Part shown: positions 36,779 through 46,179 of the stretch, piece after piece | How positions within the stretch are numbered: the stretch's first letter is position 1 | Layout of the letters: each line of letters opens with the position of its first letter | Assembly: GCA_021773355.1 (NCBI GenBank) | Contig: JAJFKE010000011.1 | Coordinates: 310,001 to 374,000, forward strand | Direction of reading: 5' to 3' | DNA: 64,000 bases | DNA from: Gammaproteobacteria bacterium | Lineage (GTDB): Bacteria > Pseudomonadota > Gammaproteobacteria > Pseudomonadales > Pseudohongiellaceae | The notes under the pieces: generated by a model | What the model saw: only the letters and a program-made list of their open reading frames with translations | Databases searched by the model: none | Told to the model about the DNA's origin: nothing | Made by a program: the position numbers and the translations under genes

Positions 36779-37693
36779 CTAGAAAGGACTTAAAACTTCG
36801 ACAGCGATCTTCCATTCATTACTCTGTGTAAATCTCCATAAACGCATATAGCTTGTTCTAAATTTTTGATCAGACTCATCTTCCAAAGTGCTCATGGTTC
36901 CATAGGTGTAACCCATTTCCTTTGACACAGAAATATAACCACCAATATGAGTCAAACTAATCTGATTCGTGGTAGACAATTGGTTATCTAGAAAAGCCCC
37001 ATACACAGAACTGGCAGCATCTGCACCCACGGCAGGCGCCATTCCAGGCAAATAGACCCGAGTATTTTCTAATCCGTAGCGTAGCAGGGCACGCTGACCG
37101 CCCCGAAAGTTGATAGACTGACCGAATAAATTATCCCTGTCGATGAGCACCTGCATATTGTTACTTTCAGCCATGGCCATGACCGGGTGAGCCGTTTCTT
37201 CGAGTACAGGCTTGGTATCATCAAAGTTTGGCTCAACCTCCAGACTGAGAAAGCCGGGAATACCAGCTACGATATCGGCCATTAGTACCCAGCGCTGATC
37301 CTGTTTTAACCAGATTGATATTAGGTGTCCAAACCGATCTTCGGACTCCTCATCGATGAGCATCATTGGACCAGCAGTCAACCCCAAATCCCCAGCCCGA
37401 GAAACATCGACGTAATGTGCCTCCCAACGTAACTCGCTGGCATTGCTTTGAAAGCTTTCCGATGTATAAAGGCTAAGAGCATCTATTGGCCCGTTACGAA
37501 AGACCGTGGAACCCTGCCCTAAAAATTCGAGAAATGCTCCGGTTCTGCCAATTTCTGCCGAGCGATCGGCAAAACTCTGATCTGCAGCCATCAGGTCCAG
37601 CCAGTGCTGATACTGGCTCACTTCCTGAGCCTGTAAAATAGCAAACTGACAAACGCCAAATAACAACAGTAACTTTGGTCGATAGGACTTCAT
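36779..37693 (-). CDS. Exported protein with NTF2/SnoaL-like domains
   Basis: 304 aa from ATG 37693, which gives a signal peptide (MKSYRPKLLLLFGVCQFAILQA); the longer frame lacks one. Two ~130-residue halves look alike: MAADQSFADRSAEIGRTGAF followed by WEAHYVDVSRAGDLGLTAGP, and later TNQISLTHIGGYISVSKEMGYTYG with a C-terminal RLWRFTQSNEWKIAVEVLSP. This is the DUF4440/SnoaL pattern. Convergent with the GT39 gene; stop codons are 6 bp apart. Function unknown. Confidence 0.65.
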   Translation of the reverse strand: MKSYRPKLLLLFGVCQFAILQAQEVSQYQHWLDLMAADQSFADRSAEIGRTGAFLEFLGQGSTVFRNGPIDALSLYTSESFQSNASELRWEAHYVDVSRAGDLGLTAGPMMLIDEESEDRFGHLISIWLKQDQRWVLMADIVAGIPGFLSLEVEPNFDDTKPVLEETAHPVMAMAESNNMQVLIDRDNLFGQSINFRGGQRALLRYGLENTRVYLPGMAPAVGADAASSVYGAFLDNQLSTTNQISLTHIGGYISVSKEMGYTYGTMSTLEDESDQKFRTSYMRLWRFTQSNEWKIAVEVLSPF

Positions 37694-37939
37694 ATTTGCG
37701 TCAAACACAGCTGTTTTTCTGATAAGGCCATGAGTTAATAGTATTCCTAATCTTGGCCCTAGACTAGCTAGAATCAATGCCAACTTACACAGCTTTCCCT
37801 GATAACAAGTAACAATGCCATAATCCGGCGCTAATTAGTGCTAGCATTGATTGTTCTGGCACGGGGGAACCGCTAGAATTGCCTAGTCAACAAATCGCTA
37901 TATCATCGATTCAAATTGGTCAGTCGCTGACTCTCAACT

Positions 37940-40900
37940 GTGAATAGAATAATAAGAAAAATAGGTCTTTCGCTAGTAGGGTCGCTACTGGCTTCCGCGT
38001 TATGGACCAGCCTTGCCAATGCCCAGGTGGTAACTGTCAATCCCGCTTCTGAATTCGATACCATCGCCAGTTCTGTTGAATACTATGAGGACAGCTCAGA
38101 ATCCCTAACCATTGATGATGTGTTAGCAGCCAACTTTGCAGTAAATTTTATTTCTCATGATCGAGACATTTTACATTTCGGCGTCACCAGTTCTGCATAC
38201 TGGATACGCTTCAATCTTGACTGGTCAGATCTTGAGCCCTCTGAGAGTAAAATATTGGAGTTTGGCCCGCCCAAATTAGTAGCTGGTATTACTCGTGGTG
38301 GTATAGACCTGTTTGTTGTAGATGACGATGGACAGCTCATCTCACAATACACACTGGGAACGCAAACCAGTCCGAGTGAGCTAAAGACGCTGAATCGCGG
38401 TTTCGCACTCAAGATAAATGAAATGTACGGGGAACACTTCTATCTGCGCGTAACTAGTGCCCGCCCTTTGCGATTGCCAATTTCATTATGGAGTGAAGAA
38501 GCATTTCGTTCACAATCGATGAATTCCGATACCAGCTTCGGATTGCAGTACGGCATTCTATTGGCAATGATTCTTTACAATTTGTTTCTGTATTTCTCCA
38601 TTCGAGAGAACAGCTATTTATTCTATGTAATCACGGTTACGACTCAAGCAGCCTTCCTGTTTTTAGATTCAAAGCATCTGCGTTATTTGCTGGGCGAGCT
38701 TTATCGCGGAAGTTGGTACGTGGATATGGCGGAACGATTAATTTATCCACTATTGGTAATTACAGCTCTCTTGTTCCAACGTTCATTGTTACGAATTTGG
38801 GAACACAATATCAAACTGGATAACGCGGTAAAACTTTTACTCGGTGGTTTTGGCGTAGTCATCCTACTAACACTGCTACCGAATGAAAAAATATTTCAAT
38901 ATCTATTCATATCTCTCCTTATTATCGCTATCCCCTTAGCGTTTTATAACAATATTGATGCCATCCGTAGGGGAAATCTAACCGCCGCCGTGCATATGGC
39001 GGCAATGGGCGTGTTTCTCGCAGGCACCATTATTCTTATGATGCTGCAACTATGGCCAGGCTTTCCAAACAATGCATTTACCAATAATGCCTACAATGTA
39101 AGTCTAATAATTCAGTCTTTGTTACTGTCCTTGAGCCTTGCTACTCAATACAACCAAATTAAACAACAGAAAGAAGATGCCCAGCGGCAGGCGATCGACA
39201 ACTTGGTAAAGTCCGAGCAGGTCAAAGATGACCTACTTGCCAACGTATCGCACGAACTAAGAACCCCTCTCTACGGTATAAATGGTTTAGCGGAAACAGC
39301 GTTGGCAGAGTTTAGAACTAACCAACAAAATACAGGCCTTATCACACAAAATCTGGAACTAATTCAGGCCAGTGGTGATCGCCTCACCAAACTTGTAAAT
39401 GATCTTCTGGACTTCTCCAGCGCTAAGGAAGAAGCGGCGTACATTAAGTTTCGTCCAGTTGACCTCAACAGCTTATCTACACTGGTAGTAGCCGTTTGTA
39501 AGCCCTTGGTCGGCAAAAAGAATTTGGACCTCAGGGTAGAGATGGATCCAGACCTGCCATTAGTAGCGGGCGACGAAGACAGACTGCAGCAAATATTAGT
39601 TAACTTAACTTCAAACGCTATCAAGTTCACTTACTCCGGCGAAGTAGTTATCTCTGCCGAACTAACGACAGATTATAACGTTACGATAAGAGTTCGAGAT
39701 ACCGGTATCGGTATACACAAGACTGACCATGACACTATTTTTAAGACTTTCGAAAAACTCCCCTCACAGCATATGAATTCTTCTGGAATTGGTTTGGGAC
39801 TTCCACTGGCTAAAAGCATGGTCGAATTGCATCGCAGCGAATTGCGCGTAGAGAGTGAGTTAGATTTAGGCTCTACTTTTAGCTTTGATTTAAGAGTTTC
39901 CTTAGATCAAACTCGAGCAGTCAAGTCGCCTAGCATCCACAAACAGATGATTCGGCGTGCCGACTATATTGAACAGGCCAATAAAGTAGCCGATACGCCA
40001 AAACTGCGTAGCGAGCAGGAAATTACCATTTTAGTAGTCGACGACGACGAAATAAATCGAGTCGTTATGGGCCAGCAGTTGGATGAATACAACGTAATAA
40101 AATGCTCTAACGGACTGGATGCACTGACTATTGTCGAAGGACAAAAACCAGATCTAATTCTGCTGGACCTTATGATGCCCGGATTAAATGGTTATGAGGT
40201 CTGTCAAAAGCTTCGGCAGAAGTACAGTCAAATCGAACTACCGATAATTTTAGTAACCGCTAAAAATCATTTGGAAGACCTTACCCAAGGATTTAAAACC
40301 GGCGCGAATGACTATCTGGCCAAACCATTTCATAACGAGGAGCTTAGTTCTCGTGTTGAGAATCAACTACGTCTTAGTCTGTTACACCGGGTAAATGAAG
40401 ACAATCTGCGTATGCGCACTCAGATAGAATCATATGCTAAAGCGGATACCGAATTGCGCAGCTCGCGCTTCCGCCTTCAGCAAGTATTGGAGTCTATTAA
40501 TGCAGGTTTCCTCGCTTTCGAATTGCCGGGAAAGATATTCAGCCTCAATCAAAGAGCTGCCGAATTACTAGGCACTGATCGCGGTTCGGTATTAGACAAA
40601 GATATACACAGTTTGTTTTCCGACTCGGAAATCAACGCAGAAATATTGGCTGCATTAGAAAATTGGGAAGTCGGAGAAGATCAGTACGGCCAACCGGAAC
40701 ATCTACCGAACCGTGCGACCAGCCTAAGTGTCAATGTTGAAGTAATTTATCCTTATAGCAGTTCTATGAGGTCCTCTTCTAAAACGATTTTATTCAATAG
40801 CAAGTTAAATCTTTTTGGTAGTGATGAAGGAACCGGTGTGCTATTTCTTGAAGACACTGAACCATTACAACAATTATCAACTAATAAACTCGTCAAAGAC

Positions 40901-41401
40901 ACCATTGAACTGGTGAGCTTCTTAGGCCAGGCGCAACAGAATATTCGCCGCATCGGAACTCGGCTTAGCGTGTTAACACCCACGGAGATTACTGAGCATC
41001 CTGCTCTTTTGGACAAATTGACTGGAATCGAAGACCTTATTAACTTCATCGATGAACAGTTACCGCGTGTTAGTAGTGAGGGAGAATACCGCCAACAATT
41101 AGTTACGCTGATGCGATCGGCATTGCACACCTGGGAGGTAACCACCCAAAAGTCGAAAATTGAATTAGCTGAAGAGAGTAATATCTGGGCGGTTAGCATA
41201 GATGATGGCCGTCTCAGGACACGCACCTTCGATCGTTATTTGCGGATTGAGCAGCTGCCCAAAATTCCGCGCTGGCGAGAAGTAGTAAGAACCGCTTATT
41301 TTGTACTATCAAATCCTGCCATTGAGCCAGAGACCAGGCTGTCATTGGAGTCAGAGCTTGAAAAGACCAAAGCGATATTGAAAAAAGCTGCCATAAACTA
41401 A
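37940..41401 (+). CDS. Hybrid sensor histidine kinase with 7TMR-DISM sensor
   Basis: 1153 aa, GTG start. Signal-like N-terminus, 7TMR-DISM extracellular domain (about 35-165), seven TM helices (about 190-400), HisKA with H438 (LLANVSHELRTPLYG), HATPase (NLTSNAIKF, VRDTGIGI, GIGLGLPLAKSM), and a receiver domain with D743 (LILLDLMMPGLNGYE). Beyond the receiver are a coiled coil, a PAS-like domain (about 850-960, ESINAGFLAFELPGKIFSLN) and a ~170-residue C-terminal region (LPKIPRWREVVRTAYFVL) not assignable by eye. Ligand likely a carbohydrate or similar, by family. Confidence 0.88.
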   Translation: MNRIIRKIGLSLVGSLLASALWTSLANAQVVTVNPASEFDTIASSVEYYEDSSESLTIDDVLAANFAVNFISHDRDILHFGVTSSAYWIRFNLDWSDLEPSESKILEFGPPKLVAGITRGGIDLFVVDDDGQLISQYTLGTQTSPSELKTLNRGFALKINEMYGEHFYLRVTSARPLRLPISLWSEEAFRSQSMNSDTSFGLQYGILLAMILYNLFLYFSIRENSYLFYVITVTTQAAFLFLDSKHLRYLLGELYRGSWYVDMAERLIYPLLVITALLFQRSLLRIWEHNIKLDNAVKLLLGGFGVVILLTLLPNEKIFQYLFISLLIIAIPLAFYNNIDAIRRGNLTAAVHMAAMGVFLAGTIILMMLQLWPGFPNNAFTNNAYNVSLIIQSLLLSLSLATQYNQIKQQKEDAQRQAIDNLVKSEQVKDDLLANVSHELRTPLYGINGLAETALAEFRTNQQNTGLITQNLELIQASGDRLTKLVNDLLDFSSAKEEAAYIKFRPVDLNSLSTLVVAVCKPLVGKKNLDLRVEMDPDLPLVAGDEDRLQQILVNLTSNAIKFTYSGEVVISAELTTDYNVTIRVRDTGIGIHKTDHDTIFKTFEKLPSQHMNSSGIGLGLPLAKSMVELHRSELRVESELDLGSTFSFDLRVSLDQTRAVKSPSIHKQMIRRADYIEQANKVADTPKLRSEQEITILVVDDDEINRVVMGQQLDEYNVIKCSNGLDALTIVEGQKPDLILLDLMMPGLNGYEVCQKLRQKYSQIELPIILVTAKNHLEDLTQGFKTGANDYLAKPFHNEELSSRVENQLRLSLLHRVNEDNLRMRTQIESYAKADTELRSSRFRLQQVLESINAGFLAFELPGKIFSLNQRAAELLGTDRGSVLDKDIHSLFSDSEINAEILAALENWEVGEDQYGQPEHLPNRATSLSVNVEVIYPYSSSMRSSSKTILFNSKLNLFGSDEGTGVLFLEDTEPLQQLSTNKLVKDTIELVSFLGQAQQNIRRIGTRLSVLTPTEITEHPALLDKLTGIEDLINFIDEQLPRVSSEGEYRQQLVTLMRSALHTWEVTTQKSKIELAEESNIWAVSIDDGRLRTRTFDRYLRIEQLPKIPRWREVVRTAYFVLSNPAIEPETRLSLESELEKTKAILKKAAIN

Positions 41402-41564
41402 TTCCCGTTGCGGTTTAATCGGTAAATTGGTTACTCTAGTGACTAGGTAATTATGTAGGAATTTATCCTCACGGATTTCGCAGGATTCGATTGCAAACGA
41501 ATCACTCGCAGCTCGGCCTGCTGTTTGAGCCCTTTTTGTCCCGAGAACGGGTATAGCATCAACT

Positions 41565-42428
41565 ATGTACATACAACATTTTGGTCTAGCTCAATATCCG
41601 TTTTCGCTTACACCGAATACCCGGTATTTCTTAAAGCTCCCCAGTCATCAACGCGCCTTCGATTTTATAATTGCAGCGCTACAAGATGATGGTAGTTTCT
41701 GCAAAATTACAGGAGAAGTTGGCACGGGAAAAACCATGCTGTGTCGCAAGGTACTGAATGCTTTAGAAGTACACAAGAACAGCTATTTAACCAGTTTTGT
41801 GCCAAACCCTGTACTCAGTGAAGAAGGCATCATGCATGTTTTTGCCGAAGAGCTCGGTCTTAGCTTTGAGCCTTCAATTAGCTACTATGATCTGCTGAAA
41901 ATTATTACCCAACGACTAGTTAAACTTTGCAGCGAAGGCAGGCGCGTAGTTCTACTCATCGATGAAGCCCAGGCCATGCCCGAAGAAACTCTGGAAGCCA
42001 TTCGACTGCTAACAACGGTTGAAGGTAAGCTAGGAATAGGCGCAGCTTTGCAGGTAGTATTATTCGGCCAACCAGAATTGGATAAGCTATTAGAAAGGCC
42101 TATTTTACACGAGTTGAAACGGAATATGACTTTGTCTTATCAGTTGTCCGCGCTAAACAGAGAAGGAATAGAAGCGTATCTAGATCATCGACTGACAAAA
42201 GCAGGTTACAATGGATCTAATTTATTTACCCAGGATGCTCTCGACCTTATTTACAAGGGTTCGAAGGGTATTCCAAGACTATTAAACATTCTCGCGCACA
42301 AAGCATTAATGGTAGCATTCGGAAAGGGCGAGCAAAATTTGACGGCAAAACACATTGAGTTAGCTATAAAAGACACTGAATCGGCACAACAGCAAAAATC
42401 TCTGGCCGATCGACTATTCTCTAGTTAA
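41565..42428 (+). CDS. ExeA/MshM-like AAA ATPase
   Basis: 287 aa. N-terminal YIQHFGLAQYPFSLTPNTRYF is the ExeA/MshM/GspA signature, followed by Walker A GEVGTGKT, Walker B VVLLIDEAQAMPEE, sensor ILHELKRNMTLSYQLSAL and GIPRLLNILAHKALMVAF. Such ATPases help assemble type II secretion or MSHA/type IV pilus machinery at the inner face of the membrane. No C-terminal TM or peptidoglycan domain and no pilus genes nearby, so it is an orphan here. Confidence 0.82.
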   Translation: MYIQHFGLAQYPFSLTPNTRYFLKLPSHQRAFDFIIAALQDDGSFCKITGEVGTGKTMLCRKVLNALEVHKNSYLTSFVPNPVLSEEGIMHVFAEELGLSFEPSISYYDLLKIITQRLVKLCSEGRRVVLLIDEAQAMPEETLEAIRLLTTVEGKLGIGAALQVVLFGQPELDKLLERPILHELKRNMTLSYQLSALNREGIEAYLDHRLTKAGYNGSNLFTQDALDLIYKGSKGIPRLLNILAHKALMVAFGKGEQNLTAKHIELAIKDTESAQQQKSLADRLFSS

Positions 42429-42558
42429 ATGCGCACTTGATAGTTCAATATAAGCCCCTATATCTATCGATACCTACAGATTTCAATAGCCCACCACTGT
42501 TGATCGGCTCATACAAACCTTATAATCAGCGTTCTTCGCACGATCTTGGAAATTTGAT

Positions 42559-43335
42559 ATGTCTCAAGAGTTATGGCAACAACTCAAGTTGGAAGCCCAA
42601 CAAGTCATTCAACAGGAACCTTTACTAGCAAGCTATGTCTATGCCTGTGTACTAAATCATAGTAGCTTGCAATCGGCACTCAGCTTTATTCTCGCCAACA
42701 AACTATCCGATGATGTAATGCCTGTGGTTACGGTTCGGGAACTATTCGACAATGCTTTCAGTGAATCGCCCGAGATAATCGAAGAAGCTGCCTGCGACAT
42801 TAAAGCGGCTTTTGAAAGAGACGCTGCCGTGAGCGCTCATCTTGCGGTAATTTTGTATCTAAAAGGCTTCCAATCTATTCAAGTACATCGATTAGCACAT
42901 TTCCTTTGGATAAATAATCGCAGGGAACTGGCTCTTTTCCTGCAGAGTCGAAATTCTGAAGTATTTGGAGTAGATATTCACCCAGCCTGCAAGATTGGGC
43001 GAGGAATAATGTTCGATCACGCCACAGGAATAGTCATTGGAGAAACATCTGTTATAGAAGACAATGTTTCGATTCTGCAGCAAGTTACCTTGGGTGGAAC
43101 TGGCAACGAAAAAGGGGACAGACACCCCAAAATCCGATCTGGCGTATTAATATCTGCGGGCGCTAAAGTCTTGGGGAATATTGAAATTGGGGTTGGCGCA
43201 AAAATAGGCGCTGGCAGCGTGGTTCTTAGTGATGTGCCCGCTCATACAACAGTGGTCGGTGTGCCGGCAAAAGCCACAGGTAAGCCTTGTTCTGATACGC
43301 CTGCCGAAACGATGAATCAAAACTTCTTCGACTAG
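42559..43335 (+). CDS. cysE: Serine O-acetyltransferase CysE
   Basis: 258 aa. Acetyl-CoA + L-serine gives O-acetylserine, the precursor of cysteine. Helical N domain (LWQQLKLEAQQVIQQEPLLA), then the left-handed beta-helix hexapeptide repeats with catalytic HPAC.. and FDHATGIVIGET, QQVTLGGTG, and VVLSDVPAHTTVVGVPAK. Slightly shorter than E. coli CysE (273 aa). Stand-alone, forward of the ExeA-like gene. Confidence 0.93.
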   Translation: MSQELWQQLKLEAQQVIQQEPLLASYVYACVLNHSSLQSALSFILANKLSDDVMPVVTVRELFDNAFSESPEIIEEAACDIKAAFERDAAVSAHLAVILYLKGFQSIQVHRLAHFLWINNRRELALFLQSRNSEVFGVDIHPACKIGRGIMFDHATGIVIGETSVIEDNVSILQQVTLGGTGNEKGDRHPKIRSGVLISAGAKVLGNIEIGVGAKIGAGSVVLSDVPAHTTVVGVPAKATGKPCSDTPAETMNQNFFD

Positions 43336-43435
43336 AGTTCGTCACTGAATCAGTGTTATTCAGAGCGGTGTAAGTAATAGCCAAAATTACTGGTCCAATG
43401 TGATGCCACTATTTCGAGCATCGAGGGCTCTGCTT

Positions 43436-44188
43436 ATGCGCGTTTCCAATTTAAATCGTTTTCTACTTATTTGCATCTCAAGCTTTTCCCTGTTTTCTGC
43501 CTTTGCACAAGAGCGCTTGCTCAATGAAGAAAACATACAACGACTTCAGGAACTAATTGACAGCCCTGTTCGCTCAACTGAATTAAGAGAGCGCAATCAG
43601 TATCGCCACCCTCTGGATACATTGGATTTCTTCGACGTAAAACCCGAACAAACAGTCGTTGAAATCTGGCCTGGCGGGCAAAGCGGTTGGTATCGCAGTA
43701 TTTTACAACCCTACATCGAAAGTTTTGGCACTTATATTGGATTACAGGAAGATTCTGGTTTCCCCGAACCAGTTAGCCAGGTTGCTGCCAATTCCGCAGA
43801 CAGAGTACTTGTATTCCGCGCGCACGGATTTATGATCTATGATCGGCCAGCCCAGGATTACTACGATGCAATTTTTGCCTTGCTCAAGCCCGGAGGTATA
43901 TTTGGCATTGTCGATCACCGAGGTGACGAGGCCATATCTCAAGACCCCACCGGCGAAAATGGCTATGTGAATCAATCACATGTAGAAATGTTGGCCGCGA
44001 ACGCAGGGTTTGTTTTACTGGCGCAATCCGAAATCAATGCCAATACTAAAGACAGCAAGGATTATCCGAACGGCGTCTATTCCCTACCCCCTACCCTGCG
44101 AGGCTCACTAATCAATAGGTCGCTTCGAGCAAGAATGCGAGAAATCGGTGAAAGCGATCGTATGACTTTGAAATTCATCAAGCCGTAA
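43436..44188 (+). CDS. Exported class I SAM-dependent methyltransferase-like protein
   Basis: 250 aa from ATG 43436 (GAGGG upstream; an ATG at 43403 lacks one). Signal peptide MRVSNLNRFLLICISSFSLF ending SAFA|Q. The rest follows the COG4798 predicted methyltransferase pattern: YRHPLDTLDFFDVKPEQTVVEIWPGGQSGWY (altered SAM loop), FRAHGFMIYD, FALLKPGGIFGIVDHRG, HVEMLAANAGFVL. The SAM-binding glycine loop is P-G-G rather than the usual D-x-G-x-G. The reaction is unknown. Confidence 0.78.
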   Translation: MRVSNLNRFLLICISSFSLFSAFAQERLLNEENIQRLQELIDSPVRSTELRERNQYRHPLDTLDFFDVKPEQTVVEIWPGGQSGWYRSILQPYIESFGTYIGLQEDSGFPEPVSQVAANSADRVLVFRAHGFMIYDRPAQDYYDAIFALLKPGGIFGIVDHRGDEAISQDPTGENGYVNQSHVEMLAANAGFVLLAQSEINANTKDSKDYPNGVYSLPPTLRGSLINRSLRARMREIGESDRMTLKFIKP

Positions 44189-44299
44189 CCGCCGCTACAA
44201 GGTGCTGACTATTCGAGTTTATCGTCACTCGATGAAGCTGCGCTGTAGCTCGCAGGCAGAGACAGAGCGCTCAACCAGGAACCAATAAATTCTGACGAA

Positions 44300-45715
44300 T
44301 CACAAATGTTCTTCGGCGAATTTCGCCAAAGCGGAGCGAGGCACTCCCCTGAGTAAAATATTCCCCCCGTGCTGGAAATTCTTGAATCGCTCTGTGAGGT
44401 AAGTCAATCCGGAACTCGTTGCGGTTAGATAGGGTGTATCAATCTGCGCTAAATTACCAAGACAAATCACCTTCGAACCATTTCCCGCTCTGGTAACAAT
44501 AGTCTTAATCTGATGAGGAGTCAGATTCTGTGACTCATCGATAATAATCAGACTCCCCTGAAACGAGCGTCCACGAATATAATTTAATGACTTAAAGCGC
44601 AACGGCACCTTGTTCATCACATAATCTAAACTAGAGCTACAATTCTCGTCATCCCAATGCAGTGCTTCCAAGTTATCGGTTATGGCACCCAACCACGGTT
44701 CCATTTTTTCTTCCTCAGTGCCAGGTAGAAAACCAATATCCTCGTCCAGTCCCTGCGTGCTTCTAGTAACGATAATCCTTCTGTATATCTTGTTCGGCAC
44801 AGTCTGTTCGATACTGGACGCCAGGGCCAATATTGTCTTCCCGGAACCGGCCGACCCGCTTAAGTTTACTAAATGTATATCTGGATCTAGCAGTAAATTC
44901 ATCGCCATAGCCTGATAGACATCTTGCGGGTACAAGCCCCATGTTTCCGTGGCCATCATCTTAGTCAGATCGAGATGCAGCAGCGTCACATTTTGCTCAT
45001 CGACTGCAATGACTCTGGCAAGGAACCCAGCCGCATCAGAGATAAATTGGTTCGGGTAAACAGTCTCTCCGAAATTATTCCTCGCCACTTTATGATAGGT
45101 ATTCCCTTCTCGTTGAAAAGTATTCACATTATCAACTCGATCCCAAAAGGACTCGCTATATTCGAGATAACCTTTATTCAATTGTTCAATATCGTTTAAC
45201 AATTGATCGCTGTGGTAATCCTGCGATTCAATTCCACAGCCGCGGGCTTTCAAACGAACATTAATGTCCTTGGTTACTAAAACCACCCTACGTGAAGGAA
45301 AGATTTGCTTGAGGAAGCCAACGTCGTTGAGGATTTTATTGTCATTCAAATGGGTTGGTAACATTATTAGGTTTTCGGGTACCTCCGTCATCAGCACGGA
45401 CAAGGTTCCACTATGACTGCCATCTACCCCCCTCGGAATAACCACGCCTGTCTCAACATCACCCGGACTGGCGCGCCCTAATAGCTTATCTAGCTCACGA
45501 ATGGCTTGACGACAATCTGCTGCGATAGATTGGCGACCACCTTTTAAGGAGTCCAGCTCTTCAAGAACCGTAATAGGAATCACAACGTGGTGTTCATCAA
45601 AATTAAGTATGGCAGTGGGATCGTGAATTAGAACGTTTGTATCTAGCACATAGAGTATAGGGTTAGAGGAGGTACTGCTGTCAGAAGAATCCATGACAAG
45701 TTTCACTTCACTCAT
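44300..45715 (-). CDS. PIN domain-PhoH family ATPase/nuclease
   Basis: 471 aa, YlaK-type fusion. N-terminal PIN domain (YVLDTNVLIHDPTAILNF, with acidic residues further at DSLKGG and VTKDINVRLKARGCG), then a PhoH ATPase: Walker A LSGSAGSGKT, Walker B LIIIDESQNLTP, and sensor CLGNLAQIDTPYL. Thought to act as an RNA helicase/ribonuclease in RNA quality control. Despite the name no Pho box is present upstream. Confidence 0.92.
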   Translation of the reverse strand: MSEVKLVMDSSDSSTSSNPILYVLDTNVLIHDPTAILNFDEHHVVIPITVLEELDSLKGGRQSIAADCRQAIRELDKLLGRASPGDVETGVVIPRGVDGSHSGTLSVLMTEVPENLIMLPTHLNDNKILNDVGFLKQIFPSRRVVLVTKDINVRLKARGCGIESQDYHSDQLLNDIEQLNKGYLEYSESFWDRVDNVNTFQREGNTYHKVARNNFGETVYPNQFISDAAGFLARVIAVDEQNVTLLHLDLTKMMATETWGLYPQDVYQAMAMNLLLDPDIHLVNLSGSAGSGKTILALASSIEQTVPNKIYRRIIVTRSTQGLDEDIGFLPGTEEEKMEPWLGAITDNLEALHWDDENCSSSLDYVMNKVPLRFKSLNYIRGRSFQGSLIIIDESQNLTPHQIKTIVTRAGNGSKVICLGNLAQIDTPYLTATSSGLTYLTERFKNFQHGGNILLRGVPRSALAKFAEEHL

Positions 45716-45774
45716 AGTAGGTTTAACTCCTTCGTTGGGGACTTTGTTTCGGTTCCGCTAAATCATAAATTGGC

Positions 45775-45787
45775 CTAGGGTCCCTAA
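45775..45787. repeat. 13-bp near-palindrome resembling a transposon excision scar
   Basis: CTAG-GGTCC-CTAA. Nearly the reverse complement of the 16244 palindrome, and its right half equals the right end of the 62022 element (GGGTCC-CTAA). Lies 80 bp from the 45867 element. Confidence 0.3.
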
Positions 45788-45866
45788 GCCTTTTGTCCTC
45801 CTGTTCTGCTTGAATGAAATGCCTGGCCTTACTAATAGCTTCGGCAAGACATGACCATATCTTTAG

Positions 45867-46098
45867 GGAGCCTCTGAACAAATCTATGACCTCTCTGACC
45901 TACAGCCAATTCCGCTATCAAGACGTACTTTCGTCGGGCCCGTCAAGAAACTGCAACGCAGAGAGCGCACTCGGTGTAAACCCCCGACTGACGGAGCCTG
46001 GTGCCGTACTGCGGCGTTGTTGCGCTTGGTGCGCACAACGCCTTGCTTCAGCGCGCCAGACTCCCGCAGAGTGGCCATAGATTTGTTCAGAGGTGAAA
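45867..46098. mobile_element. MITE-like element, copy 1 (decayed right end)
   Basis: About 232 bp, ~90% identical by eye to the element at 56927 over its whole length (GACGTACTTTCG, GAGAGCGCACTCGGTG and TGCGGCGTTG are shared). The left end is GGAGCCTCTGAACAA preceded by TTAG; the right end reads TTGTTCAGAGG but then diverges from GGCTCC, and TTAG recurs at 46099-46102. No transposase. Located between the PIN-PhoH gene and the end of oadB. Confidence 0.8.
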
Positions 46099-46179
46099 TT
46101 AGGAATTCGGAGGAATAAGCGCAGATAATCAAACAATAATGGTATAAAGTAAATCTTGAGATCTATCTGCTGATAAAAG

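Noticed and set aside
36770..36781. 12-bp palindrome TAGAGATCTCTA between converging genes
   Set aside because: It is simply the two stop codons in mirror arrangement around AGATCT; too short to be a terminator.
44300..45715. PIN-PhoH gene as a Pho regulon member
   Set aside because: The name is historical; no Pho-box-like 7-mers in the 150 bp upstream.
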